A stretch of DNA of 64,000 nt from HGM04593 sp045654645 (GCA_045654645.1 JAZONR010000044.1:1-64000), one strand, 5' to 3'; shown: positions 1 to 8,230, counted from the stretch's first letter. Numbers and translations are program-made. The notes: generated by a model not told the origin, from the letters alone.

Positions 1-680
1 GTTACTTGCAGCACCGTTTCTGCCTTATTGTTGAGTTCTGTTCCGATATGCCCTCGGGTATTGTCATCGCCTTTGTTCAGGTGTAGCACCGTATGGATAT
101 GTAGATTATACTCGCTCGACCAACGCATCAACAGGTTGATAATCTCTGCCGATTCACTTGGGGAGTTTATATCATACATCAAATCCCTGATGCCGTCAAT
201 AATCACAAGGCCGATACCCTTGACTCTTCGCAAGGTTTCGCCAATAATCTCTCTACGTCTTTCGGGAGTATGCTCACGCAGAACAATGAAAAGGAAATCC
301 TTGCTGTTCTGCTCAATGTCGCACCCTGCCAACCGCATTATGCGTTTGAGCACCTTATGGCAATGGTAGAAGCTCTGCTCGGTATCAACATAGAGAATCT
401 TGCGTTTCTCCTGTGGCAGATATGCCGAGTATTGCAACACCTCACTATTTCGTAAAGCTGCAGCCACGATAGCCGAGATATTGAAAGTCTTTTTGCTCTT
501 GGCTTTGCCTGTCGATGCACTAAAATTACCCAATGTGCCTATGGTAGAGCCATTCACCCAAAGTATTTCGGGTGGGGTATCGTATGTGTCGGTAACTTTC
601 AGATGAACACTTCGCCAGATAGCAGCAAACTCTTCATCTGCCATCGGAGGTTTTGGTACGGTTGATTTATAGTTTTCCAT
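1..680 (-). CDS. RecA-like AAA ATPase of a mobile element (partial)
   Basis: The frame opens with ATG at 680 and runs off the window at base 1 without a stop, so only about 226 N-terminal residues are seen. Residues 60-75 hold a degenerate P-loop (GKAKSKKTF), then a Walker-B-like strand (GLVIIDGIRDLMYD), a layout known from the RepA/AAA_25 helicase-like ATPases carried by Bacteroidales integrative and mobilisable elements. It probably acts in replication or mobilisation of the excised element. It starts 10 bases after the DUF3853 gene ends, so the two are likely co-transcribed. The family call is from recognised motifs; the exact role is inferred. Confidence 0.8.
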   Translation of the reverse strand, partial: MENYKSTVPKPPMADEEFAAIWRSVHLKVTDTYDTPPEILWVNGSTIGTLGNFSASTGKAKSKKTFNISAIVAAALRNSEVLQYSAYLPQEKRKILYVDTEQSFYHCHKVLKRIMRLAGCDIEQNSKDFLFIVLREHTPERRREIIGETLRRVKGIGLVIIDGIRDLMYDINSPSESAEIINLLMRWSSEYNLHIHTVLHLNKGDDNTRGHIGTELNNKAETVLQV

Positions 681-690
681 AGCTCTGCGA

Positions 691-996
691 TTATCTACGT
701 CCTCCTGTCTTACGCCCTGCAAGTTCAAGGGCAAGTTCGGCATCGACAATTATTTTACGACCAATCTGTGTGATAGCTTTATCTATCTTACCGCTTTTCT
801 TTATACGGTTGGCAGTAGGCAGACTGCAACCAAATAGCCTTGATATACCGAGTATGCCATATACATAGCGTTTCGGTTGCTCAGAGGCTGGTTGCTGCTT
901 TGCCTCTTCGCCTTGTGATGCGTGGCGGTGTAGGTGCAGAAACTCTTCGCCTGTCATCTGCCAAACGGGTTTGAGCAATAATTCGTTGATATTCAT
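691..996 (-). CDS. DUF3853 family DNA-binding protein (excisionase-like)
   Basis: This 101-residue protein has the DUF3853 pattern: an N-terminal MNINELLLKPVWQMTGEEF segment, a linker rich in Q and E, and a C-terminal helix-turn-helix-like part (YGILGISRLFGCSLPTANRIK) ending in a basic tail. Such proteins sit between integrase and RepA-like ATPase in Bacteroidales mobile elements and resemble MerR/excisionase-type DNA binders. It probably helps excision or regulates the element. A TAATTTTG promoter box lies about 75 bases upstream. Family assignment is good; the excisionase role is inferred from context. Confidence 0.85.
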   Translation of the reverse strand: MNINELLLKPVWQMTGEEFLHLHRHASQGEEAKQQPASEQPKRYVYGILGISRLFGCSLPTANRIKKSGKIDKAITQIGRKIIVDAELALELAGRKTGGRR

Positions 997-1071
997 TTTT
1001 ATCTAATTTTGCGTTTAACAATGTAGCCCTGCGCAGAGGCTGTTATCTTGTTCGAACACTGCAAAATTAGG

Positions 1072-1079
1072 CTTGGCTA
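1072..1079 (-). promoter_or_regulatory. Bacteroidales -7 promoter box for the DUF3853-ATPase pair
   Basis: On the minus strand this reads TAATTTTG, matching the TAnnTTTG -7 consensus, about 75 bases ahead of the DUF3853 start. No good -33 element is evident. Confidence 0.45.
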
Positions 1080-1144
1080 TGAGTGGTAAGGATGTGGTAA
1101 ACAAAAATAGAATATCACAATATACCGTTGAAAATCAACGGGTA

Positions 1145-1176
1145 ATAAAAAACCACCGAAAATTACTTCGGTGGTT
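1145..1176 (-). terminator. Rho-independent terminator after the 329-aa protein
   Basis: A perfect 10-bp stem (1151-1160 with 1167-1176) with a 6-base loop is followed on the minus strand by a run of T. It ends transcription of the gene at 1216-2205. Confidence 0.8.
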
Positions 1177-1215
1177 AAAGTGGTCGTATCGTGGAATATC
1201 AAACGCTATGAGTCT

Positions 1216-2205
1216 CTATTTGAATATTTCGCCCATTTCTTTGGCAAATCGTTGGTTACTATCGCTCGGAAAATCCGATTCTGGCTCCTTGTATTTTGAC
1301 TTATAATAGGCAGCATCTATACCCAATGTTTCGAGTATAGCATTACGCCAGCTCTCGCGTGTGGTCTTGGGTAGGCGTTCACTCAACAGATATACAAGGT
1401 AGCACACCCTCGCTTTCTCTTTTGGTCGGATTCTCAATCTGTCCGAAGAGGAAAGCAGATTCAGGTTGTTGTAGAACTCCAATTCGGGAATATCCTCAAA
1501 CTGTTCACCGTTGCACACGCCATATATAGCCGAAACAAGAGCCATATCAAAATATGGCGTTGCAGCATCATTTGTTGATTGCGGTTGCTCTCCCTCTATG
1601 GGCATATACTTCTGAATAATGGAGAGGAATATTTTGCTCTGCTCATAAATTGGTCTGAACATATTCTCCTCATACTCTTTCGCCTCCTCCATTACCGCCT
1701 TATGTTTGCGGTAGAGTTCATTCAGTTTCTCAATTTCAAGATGGTGCTTTTCCAAAAGAGAATCATACTTATCCCACGCATCGTGGTCTATGCCGTGAAG
1801 ATTAAAGCAGTTTTCCCATAGAGCAGCAACCTCCAAGAACTCTGCACCGCATTGGTTGGTAATACGTACTTGTGCTTCTATCTCTTCAAGATACTTGACT
1901 GCTGCATCGTCATTGACATTCTCCATCTCAATTTCATCGAAGTAGCGTCTGCCTGTTTCGTATATGGTGATATTGCGGTCAATCTCAAACCTAATGCTTG
2001 ATAGTAGCATCTTCTCCCTACGGCTATCCTTTGAGAAGATAATATCGAAGATCATCTTCTCAAAGAGTTTTACATCCTTATATCGGTTGTAGAAGTGGGT
2101 AATGTTTTTCTGCTCCTCAAAGCCGAACTTCTCGGATTCAAGAAAACGAGAGAAGATAACATTTACCTCTTGATACTGCGGTATGAAGTCTGTTATTTGG
2201 GTCAT
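1216..2205 (-). CDS. Hypothetical protein of the mobile element (329 aa)
   Basis: I do not recognise this protein. It is soluble and mostly helical, rich in E, K, N and Y, with a coiled-coil-like central stretch (around 150-190, EKHHLEIEKLNELYRKHK) and no signal peptide or membrane segment. The ATG at 2205 is preferred over an upstream alternative start at 2235 because a TATATTTG promoter box lies at 2233-2240, which would put 2235 outside the transcript. It has its own terminator. It sits between integrase and DUF3853, the usual slot for accessory or regulatory genes of such elements. It could be a cargo gene (defence, regulation) or an integration accessory factor. Confidence 0.8.
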   Translation of the reverse strand: MTQITDFIPQYQEVNVIFSRFLESEKFGFEEQKNITHFYNRYKDVKLFEKMIFDIIFSKDSRREKMLLSSIRFEIDRNITIYETGRRYFDEIEMENVNDDAAVKYLEEIEAQVRITNQCGAEFLEVAALWENCFNLHGIDHDAWDKYDSLLEKHHLEIEKLNELYRKHKAVMEEAKEYEENMFRPIYEQSKIFLSIIQKYMPIEGEQPQSTNDAATPYFDMALVSAIYGVCNGEQFEDIPELEFYNNLNLLSSSDRLRIRPKEKARVCYLVYLLSERLPKTTRESWRNAILETLGIDAAYYKSKYKEPESDFPSDSNQRFAKEMGEIFK

Positions 2206-2232
2206 AGGCTTTCTATTATTGTCTGTTCGGTA

Positions 2233-2240
2233 CAAATATA
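2233..2240 (-). promoter_or_regulatory. -7 promoter box (TATATTTG)
   Basis: The minus-strand TATATTTG box, 28 bases before the ATG at 2205, fits the TAnnTTTG consensus and decides the start of the hypothetical gene. Confidence 0.6.
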
Positions 2241-2289
2241 ATTCACAATCGGCTGAAAAATTGCATTCAGGATGAATAAAATGTTTGGC

Positions 2290-3567
2290 TTACAATTGAT
2301 TAAACCTGCTCATTGCATTAGCCTTAATGTTATCGGCTATATCAATGTAAGGTTTCATCGCCTTGTAGTCGCTGTGTCCTGTCCATTTCATTACCACCTG
2401 TGCAGGAATACCGAGAGCCAAGGCATTACAGATGAATGTGCGTCGCCCTGCGTGTGTGCCGAGCAAAGCATATTTAGGTGTAACCTCATCAATGCGTTGA
2501 TTACCCTTGTAATAGGTCTCTCGTATCGGCTCATTTATTTCTGCCAACTCGCCCAACTCTTTCAGATAATCGTTCATCTTCTGATTGCTGATAACGGGCA
2601 GCACCTTGTTCCCCTCAAAATGTACATCTTTGTACTTTTCGAGGATTGCCTTGCTATGGTTATTCAACTCAATAACCAAGCTATCGGCAGTCTTGACGGT
2701 GGTAATCTCTATGTGATCAGCCTTAACATCACTTGTGCGAAGATTATAGACATCGGAATATCTCAATCCCGTAAAGCAGCAAAACAAGAACACATCACGC
2801 ACTCGCTCAAGATATTGCTTATTCTGCGGAATATTACAAGCCTTTAATTTGTTCAGCTCATCCCAAGTGAGAAAGATTACCTTCTTCGGAGTATTCTTCA
2901 ATTTGGGTTTGAATGTTTCGAATGCAATATTCTGATGATAGCCCTTTTTGAACGCCCAACGGATAAACCATTTGAGAAATCCCAACTGCTTACCAATGGT
3001 GCTGTTTCGCATATCCTTTGTTTTGCGGAGGAAATCAACATAGTTGTTCAAACCCTCTTCGTCAAAATAGACAAAGGTAGGTTCAGCCTTGAACTCCTTG
3101 ATATGGTTCTTAACTGCTGCAAACTTTTCGTATGTCGAATCAGTCCAATTATTCTGCTTGCCACACTCGGAAACAAACTCATTGAATATCTCCCAAAAAC
3201 CTTTCTGCTCTTCCTGTGCCTCCTCGGTTGGGTTTACTTTGTTGTTAAACGAATCTTTGATTTCTTGCGGAGTAGGCATAATATCCTTTACCTCATACTC
3301 CTTGAATACCTCCTGCATTATGGTATAGTAACGAAGCAGGTCGGCGTTGATATCCGAAGCACTCTGCTTGAGTTTGTTTGTGCAGCCGTTCTTCACTCGT
3401 TGTTTGTCTGCATCCCATTTAGCAGCATCAATGCGATAGCCTGTCGTAAACTCGATACGATGGCTCGCAAAAATAACTCTCATTCGGATGGGGACGTTCT
3501 CAATGACGGGAACACCGTTTTTCTTACGGCTCTCCAAAGCAAAAATGATGTTTCTTTTAATGTTCAT
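2290..3567 (-). CDS. Tyrosine recombinase (integrase)
   Basis: At 425 residues this has the usual Bacteroidetes layout: N-terminal arm-binding domain (about 8-60), SAM-like core-binding domain (about 115-215), and catalytic domain. The catalytic set is visible: R269 (TGLRYSDVYNL), a Lys near 294, H372 and R375 (THAGRRTF), H398 (WTGHSDY) and Tyr407 (KPYIDI). It should catalyse integration and excision of the element at a host attachment site. It reads away from the proposed site at 3717-3739. TTACACCCAA repeats in its promoter suggest self-regulation. All active residues are present, so it is probably functional. Confidence 0.95.
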   Translation of the reverse strand: MNIKRNIIFALESRKKNGVPVIENVPIRMRVIFASHRIEFTTGYRIDAAKWDADKQRVKNGCTNKLKQSASDINADLLRYYTIMQEVFKEYEVKDIMPTPQEIKDSFNNKVNPTEEAQEEQKGFWEIFNEFVSECGKQNNWTDSTYEKFAAVKNHIKEFKAEPTFVYFDEEGLNNYVDFLRKTKDMRNSTIGKQLGFLKWFIRWAFKKGYHQNIAFETFKPKLKNTPKKVIFLTWDELNKLKACNIPQNKQYLERVRDVFLFCCFTGLRYSDVYNLRTSDVKADHIEITTVKTADSLVIELNNHSKAILEKYKDVHFEGNKVLPVISNQKMNDYLKELGELAEINEPIRETYYKGNQRIDEVTPKYALLGTHAGRRTFICNALALGIPAQVVMKWTGHSDYKAMKPYIDIADNIKANAMSRFNQL

Positions 3568-3587
3568 AAATTGGGTGCGTTAAAAAG

Positions 3588-3609
3588 TTACACCCAAAAT
3601 TACACCCAA
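3588..3609 (-). promoter_or_regulatory. Integrase promoter with direct repeats (possible operator)
   Basis: A minus-strand TAATTTTG -7 box at 3595-3602 lies between two copies of TTACACCCAA spaced 12 bases apart (3588 and 3600). The end of a related inverted copy (TTGGGTG) lies at 3571-3577, near the start codon. This geometry fits a repressor or integrase arm-site overlapping the promoter. The role is inferred. Confidence 0.45.
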
Positions 3610-3716
3610 TTTTTCATATATCAAAATGTACCCTATGAGTTTCAATGAATTTAACAATTTTATAAACGCTTAATTTACAACGAATTGAGATTCTATGAAA
3701 TTCTATGATTTCGTAA

Positions 3717-3739
3717 GTTCTGGAGCCTCCCTCTCCGCA
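3717..3739 (+). other. tRNA-Ser 3'-end remnant, probable attachment-site end
   Basis: The segment ends CCTCCCTCTCCGCA, which matches the T-arm and acceptor 3' strand of Bacteroidales tRNA-Ser genes as I know them. The 5' two thirds of a tRNA are absent here. It lies 150 bases upstream of the integrase start and directly before a terminator, as expected for the displaced end of a tRNA gene used as attB. Confidence 0.5.
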
Positions 3740-3741
3740 AG

Positions 3742-3769
3742 AAAAAGGAAGCTAAGGCTTCCTTTTTTT
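3742..3769 (+). terminator. Rho-independent terminator after the first tRNA-like tail
   Basis: Stem GGAAGC/GCTTCC (3747-3752 with 3757-3762), loop TAAG, flanked by A-run and T-run, so it can act in both directions. Confidence 0.85.
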
Positions 3770-3834
3770 GTATCAGAGGGGATGAGAACACCCGAGTGGG
3801 GGTTCGTAATCGACGAAGTCGCTTGCCAAAGCAA

Positions 3835-3855
3835 GAATCTCTCTCTCTCTCCGCT
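3835..3855 (+). other. Second tRNA-Ser-like 3'-end remnant
   Basis: A second tail, ending CTCTCTCCGCT, lies about 118 bases from the first and is again followed by a terminator. It resembles the acceptor end of tRNA-Ser but the pyrimidine run makes the match partly low-complexity. It may be an older integration scar. Confidence 0.35.
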
Positions 3856-3860
3856 GAAAC

Positions 3861-3900
3861 AAACCTACAAGATATTGATTTTCAATCTTGTAGGTTTTTT
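3861..3900 (+). terminator. Strong rho-independent terminator after the second tail
   Basis: A 12-13 bp stem (3861-3873 with 3885-3897) with a short loop that can fold further is followed by a T-run. Confidence 0.85.
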
Positions 3901-4227
3901 CTATGCCCAAAAAGATGCACCAAAAATGCACCAAAATCCGGCTCACTGTTATATTCTACTGTACACCTCAACCTTAATTGGTCACTTGTATTTTTAGTCA
4001 AGTCTTTCTTTTCTGTTCTTTCATCGCCTGAAAGAACATTCGCGCTAAAAGGTAATCCGTCGCTGAAAGCGAAACTGCAATCATCCCCCGCCCGACAGCA
4101 AGCTGTCTCGTCCCCCTTGGGAAAGGGGACAGCTGAAATGCAAAAATCAAAGCAATAAATTCTTTGCAATGAATATCGCGTACAAAGGTAACTTTAAATA
4201 ATCTCCGGCACCGTTAAAGAACACAAG
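3901..4227. other. Gene-free stretch
   Basis: No frame here has a start, a promoter and a recognisable protein. The DNA holds short imperfect repeats (GCACCAAAAATGCACC near 3915) and a purine/pyrimidine-rich patch near 4085-4135. I see no gene in it. Confidence 0.5.
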
Positions 4228-4349
4228 CAAATTCCTTTTGGTTTTTGGAAATAGTGACAGGACTGTTTGACTGTTAGTTAGATGCCGCTGCAAGCGGTAG
4301 CTAACTGAAGGAGTTCCGCACCACCCAAAAACCAAAAGAAAGAATTTGC
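4228..4349. repeat. Nested inverted repeat (about 120 bp)
   Basis: Outer arms of about 22-25 bases (4228-4249 and 4325-4349, core CTTTTGGTTTTTGG and its complement) enclose an inner hairpin with arms AGTTAG/CTAACT (4276-4281 and 4301-4306) and a GCCGCT-AGCGGT stem. It could be a small non-autonomous mobile element end pair or a structured RNA. There is no ORF inside. Confidence 0.55.
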
Positions 4350-4555
4350 CGGCAATGCCTTTTTGACCGAGGGATGTTGCCAACAGGCAACTCCTGAGCA
4401 AAGAAAAGGCAGACTGTTCTTTCCGTGTGCCGGGCGTTTTTGCTCCTTTTTGAGCGACAAAAAGGAGATAAGAGAATTTAGATTAAACAAAGAACTGCTC
4501 ACGGGCCACCGAGGAGTGGAAAGAAAGATATATCCGCATAGCGGCGATAGGCTTT

Positions 4556-4621
4556 CCCCCCCAAAAAAAAACTTTTACAGGTGAGCCAAATTCCGGGCTC
4601 ACCTGCAAAAGTTGTGGGGGG
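4556..4621. repeat. Long imperfect palindrome (66 bp)
   Basis: Three paired blocks are visible: a C-run with a G-run at the base, AACTTTT (4570-4576) with AAAAGTT (4607-4613), and CAGGTGAGCC (4578-4587) with GGCTCACCTG (4596-4605). The apex loop is 8 bases. It has no good T-run, so it is not a simple terminator. It sits directly before a promoter-like box at 4634. Confidence 0.55.
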
Positions 4622-4633
4622 ATATGAAAATAT

Positions 4634-4641
4634 TATCTTCG
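4634..4641 (+). promoter_or_regulatory. Promoter-like -7 box (TATCTTCG)
   Basis: This plus-strand TATCTTCG is the same box seen before rlmN-side, wzi and trmO genes. The only frame it could serve is the 24-codon ORF at 4661, or an untranslated RNA. Confidence 0.35.
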
Positions 4642-4660
4642 CATAGTTGAAATTTATACT

Positions 4661-4735
4661 ATGCAAGACGAAAAAATACTATTGGAATTAGCCGTTTGTT
4701 ATTGCCATCAAGTTTCATTGAAAACTTCAATATAA
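4661..4735 (+). CDS. Candidate 24-aa ORF, possibly a gene remnant
   Basis: An ATG 19 bases after a TATCTTCG box opens a 24-codon frame (MQDEKILLELAVCYCHQ and a few more residues) ending at TAA 4733-4735. It is too short to classify. It may be the stump of a gene truncated by rearrangement in this scar region, or chance. Confidence 0.2.
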   Translation: MQDEKILLELAVCYCHQVSLKTSI

Positions 4736-4777
4736 CAGGTATCCCTGCGCAATTTGCGGCCAATTAGGTTTTCAATT

Positions 4778-4990
4778 TTATTTAGAACTCTTTTTCAAGT
4801 TTTGTGCGAAGAGCCTGACAAATTGGTAAGGTAGCGTCAGGCAGTAAAGTCCCATTTTCAGGTAAGCGAGAAATGTATATTTGATTTTCGCATAGCGACG
4901 AATCAAATCCATATTATTGATAATCCAGACAGCTTGCGCTCTCTCGAAATCTTCCTTTAATGATTTTAAGAACTCTTCCATTGTTATCAT
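4778..4990 (-). CDS. Small hypothetical protein (70 aa)
   Basis: The protein begins MITMEEFLKSLKEDFERAQ and has an amphipathic helical first half. A hydrophobic, aromatic stretch follows around 39-62 (TFLAYLKMGLYCLTLPYQFV), and it ends in a basic KKSSK tail. The second Met (4981) is an equally good start. No family is recognised and no promoter box is clear. It might be a small membrane-associated protein. It lies alone in the scar next to the mobile element, so it could also be a relic. Confidence 0.45.
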   Translation of the reverse strand: MITMEEFLKSLKEDFERAQAVWIINNMDLIRRYAKIKYTFLAYLKMGLYCLTLPYQFVRLFAQNLKKSSK

Positions 4991-5250
4991 AAATTTAGAA
5001 AGTAGCGTTTATTTCATTTGCTTAAGCGCTTATATTGGTGTTCCGTGTTAGTTATTGGTAAAAATAGCCCAATTTTTTCTATTCTTCAATAATCTTCAAA
5101 AGATTTTTCACATCTTACTTGGAAGCAGTCTTGTATATTTTTCGTTGTGCTACGCATAATCGTTAATTGTTGGTTTTCTTTGACGATGAAGTGTTCGGGT
5201 GAGAAAATGTGTTGGGGCCACCTTCCCCAATAATAGCTGTTGGTGTGTTG

Positions 5251-7953
5251 TTAGTTTAGTTTGTTTCTTACCAGGCGGAATATTTCTCCAATGAGCAGTA
5301 CCGGGCTTGTTATTGCTATGAGTAACCCCCACTCTTTTAAGGATAGTGCGTCTATGCCAAACATCTCTCCAAAAACGTTGGTGATGAGTATCTGGCCTGT
5401 GAGTATTACGAGTATTATGGTGATAAATCCCTTGCTATAGTGTCTGTTAATGGATGAGGGGGTCTTTATCATTTCTGCAAGGTCTTGAATGAGGCTTCGG
5501 CCTGTGCGGAAGTATCTTGCATTGAAGATGTTCCAGAATTGTAGCAACACAAAGAATGTGAAGAAGATGCTCAGTTCGTGTTGGCTGCGCACGTGGGTGG
5601 CTGCCGAAAAGTCTGTGAGGTTTGTTATATTGATGTTCCGCAATAGTGCTTCGAGGTTGTTATAGCTGCCGTGGCTCAGCATTTGCCACATTCCTATTAG
5701 TATGACAAAGAAGAGCAGGCCGGTGCCAACAATCATTTTAACCATTCCTCGGTCTATGATTTTGCTGTCGCTTTTTCTTGGGTGGTCGTTCATCACTCTT
5801 GGATCTGCCGGCAGGGACGAGAGTGCCATTGCAGCAAATGTGTCCATAATGAGGTTTACCCACAACATCTGTGTTACATTGAGAGGAGACTCAAGGCCCA
5901 TAAATGCGCCGTATAGCACAATGAGGCAGGCTGCCACGTTTATTGTCATTTGGAAGATTATAAACCTGCGTATGTTCAGATAGAGCGAACGGCCCCATAG
6001 AATGGCGGTGTTGATGCTCGCAAATGAGTTGTCGATGATTGTTATGTCGCTTGCTTCCTTGGCGCGTGAGGTGCCATCGCCCATTGAGAGGCCTACCTGT
6101 GCTTTCTTAAGCGCAGGGGCGTCATTTGTTCCGTCGCCTGTAACGGCTACCACTTCTCCCAGTTTCTGCAACAGGCCTACAAGCCTTGCTTTGTCATTGG
6201 GCTTTGCACGCGATAGTATTCTGAAGTCGGGGTTGGCAACGATTTTTATGGCTTCTTCGTCGCTCAGTGCTTCAAATTCTGTGCCGGTGAGTGAAATTAC
6301 GTTTTCGTTACCATTTACAAGCTTTGCCTGGCGGGCAATTTCACCAGCGGTGAGTGCGTTGTCGCCGGTTACCATAATAACACGCACGTGTGCGCTGTTC
6401 CGGCATATTCTTATGGCTTCGGCAACGTCGCTTCTCACGGGGTCTGCAATGGCAACAATGGCCTGCAGTGTGAGCTTTTCATTCTTCTTGCTGTGTGCGA
6501 AGGCTAACGTGCGCATACCCTTTGCTTGTAGCTCTTTGAGGATGGCATAGGCCTCCTCTTTGCTCAAGGTGTTGAACTCTTCGCACATCTCAATGACTAT
6601 TTCGGGGGCGCCTTTTATGAATGTCTCTCCTTCTGCTGTGGTTGTCTCCATTCTCTTAATCTCGGTGGAGAAGGGGACGGTGCTTGCGATGTTGCAGTTT
6701 TCTCTTATGGCTTCATAGTCGTATCCTTTGTCGAAAATCCACTTTAGCAGGGCGCCTTCTGTTGGGTTGCCGATTGTTTGCAGGGCGCCTTTTTCATTGG
6801 TGGAGAGGGTGGCGGTGGTGTTTATGGCAATGGCTTGTGCCAGCAGCTGCGTATCTATTCCACTCTTGGGATAGCACTCCAGCACCTGCATTTTGTTTTC
6901 GGTGAGTGTTCCTGTTTTGTCGGTGCATATAACTGTTGCGGCACCCATTGTCTCGCAAGCGTGTAGTTTGCGCACAAGGTTGTTTTCCTTGAGCATTTTG
7001 CGCATACTCAGGGCAAGGCTCACGGTAACGCTCATAGGGAGTCCTTCGGGAACTGCAACAACAATAAGTGCCACTGCAATCATAATTGAGTTCAGGAGAA
7101 CTTGGAAAAACTCAATCCATTCGAAACCGCCGCTGTTGTCTATGGTGAAATAGTAGTATGCCAATCGGCCAATGACTATAAGCCCTGCAATTGCAAAGCT
7201 TGCGTATGAGATGAACTTGCCGAGCTCGTCGAGTTGCCTGTTCAGAGGGGTTTTTATGTCGTTCTCTTCGTTGGCTTGCATAACACCCTTGCCCTCCTCG
7301 GTGTGGATGCCTATTTTCTGCACCTGCATCACAGCCTCGCCTTCGATGACTGTTGAGCTGCGCAGAAGCATATTTGCGGGGTAGGCCACCTCGGCGTCTC
7401 CCATAATGCCTTCGGCGTTTTTCGATGCGTAGAGCTCTCCTGTGAAATTGGATTCATCAACCTTCAGGTTGTTTGCCTGCAGAAGTATGCCATCGGCCGG
7501 TATCTCATCGCCGCTCTCCAATTTCACAATGTCGCCAACAACGATGTCGTGCTTGGGAATGTATATGGTGTTTATTTTACCGTCAATTTTTCTTATTACT
7601 TTAACCTTGCGCTTGTTTTTCACCTGGTTCAGGATGTCGAACTCTTTGGCGGCCTTTACCTCGAACCAAAAGCCCACACCTGTTGCCAGCAGCAACGCCA
7701 CAAGTACGCCGCACGGCTCAATGAATGAGCTGTATGAGGCGCCTTCGCACGCAACTTCGTATGTTGCAACTAAAATGGAAAAGGCAAAAACCACCAGCAA
7801 TACAATGATTAACGGGTCCTTGAACTTGTTTATAAAGCCTTTCCACAGGGGCTCTTTCTTGGGTGGTGGTATTATGTTTCCCTCTTTTCCTTCAATAACT
7901 TCCTTGGAGTTGTTGTCTAAGCATAGCTCTTTGTATGAGTCTTTCTTTGCCAT
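5251..7953 (-). CDS. P-type calcium-translocating ATPase (PMCA type)
   Basis: This 900-residue pump exports Ca2+ across the inner membrane using ATP. Visible are the N-terminal cation-ATPase domain, a first TM pair near 45-105, the actuator domain, VAVPEGLP in TM4 (about residue 300), and the phosphorylation motif CTDKTGTLT with D345. The nucleotide domain, the hinge TGDGTNDAPALK (about 605) and six C-terminal TMs also show. NLIMDTFAAMALSS in TM6 supplies the Asn/Asp ligands of PMCA/SERCA-type site II, which favours Ca2+ over Na+/K+ or heavy metals. Length is normal. It is monocistronic with a TATATTTG promoter box at 7973-7980 and is divergent from pflB. Mn2+ transport remains possible. Confidence 0.93.
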   Translation of the reverse strand: MAKKDSYKELCLDNNSKEVIEGKEGNIIPPPKKEPLWKGFINKFKDPLIIVLLVVFAFSILVATYEVACEGASYSSFIEPCGVLVALLLATGVGFWFEVKAAKEFDILNQVKNKRKVKVIRKIDGKINTIYIPKHDIVVGDIVKLESGDEIPADGILLQANNLKVDESNFTGELYASKNAEGIMGDAEVAYPANMLLRSSTVIEGEAVMQVQKIGIHTEEGKGVMQANEENDIKTPLNRQLDELGKFISYASFAIAGLIVIGRLAYYYFTIDNSGGFEWIEFFQVLLNSIMIAVALIVVAVPEGLPMSVTVSLALSMRKMLKENNLVRKLHACETMGAATVICTDKTGTLTENKMQVLECYPKSGIDTQLLAQAIAINTTATLSTNEKGALQTIGNPTEGALLKWIFDKGYDYEAIRENCNIASTVPFSTEIKRMETTTAEGETFIKGAPEIVIEMCEEFNTLSKEEAYAILKELQAKGMRTLAFAHSKKNEKLTLQAIVAIADPVRSDVAEAIRICRNSAHVRVIMVTGDNALTAGEIARQAKLVNGNENVISLTGTEFEALSDEEAIKIVANPDFRILSRAKPNDKARLVGLLQKLGEVVAVTGDGTNDAPALKKAQVGLSMGDGTSRAKEASDITIIDNSFASINTAILWGRSLYLNIRRFIIFQMTINVAACLIVLYGAFMGLESPLNVTQMLWVNLIMDTFAAMALSSLPADPRVMNDHPRKSDSKIIDRGMVKMIVGTGLLFFVILIGMWQMLSHGSYNNLEALLRNINITNLTDFSAATHVRSQHELSIFFTFFVLLQFWNIFNARYFRTGRSLIQDLAEMIKTPSSINRHYSKGFITIILVILTGQILITNVFGEMFGIDALSLKEWGLLIAITSPVLLIGEIFRLVRNKLN

Positions 7954-7972
7954 ATTTTAAAGATTTGATGTG

Positions 7973-7980
7973 CAAATATA
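7973..7980 (-). promoter_or_regulatory. -7 promoter box of the Ca2+ ATPase gene
   Basis: Minus-strand TATATTTG, 20 bases before the ATG. Confidence 0.6.
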
Positions 7981-8197
7981 GTGCATTTGCGCTGTTTAAG
8001 TGTAATTTGTTCTTCTATATATTGGTTCGCTTATACCTTAATATTATTATCCTTTTTTATAAAAAGTTTTTGCCTGTGCCGGTTGTTCGGTGGTAGTTGC
8101 CTAATTGATGTTTTTTCTGTAATAAGACGGTGGTTTTTGTAAATAGAAATAAAATGGCTATAAAAATGAAATGATTATAAAAATATTCCTTAAAATA

Positions 8198-8230
8198 TTG
8201 TGTGGTATAAATCAAAAATTATTATCTTTG
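8198..8230 (+). promoter_or_regulatory. Promoter of the pfl operon
   Basis: TTG at 8198-8200 and TATCTTTG at 8223-8230 give the Bacteroidales -33/-7 arrangement with a slightly long 22-base spacer. The 5' leader to the ATG at 8306 is about 70 bases. Confidence 0.7.

Noticed and set aside
2272..3648. Several plus-strand frames opposite the integrase
   Set aside because: Antisense to a gene with a full set of catalytic residues.
4278..4502. 74-codon minus-strand frame
   Set aside because: It overlaps the inverted repeat, has no promoter, and the composition is not protein-like.
5150..5332. 60-codon minus-strand frame near the Ca2+ ATPase end
   Set aside because: It overlaps the ATPase C-terminus in another frame and has no family.
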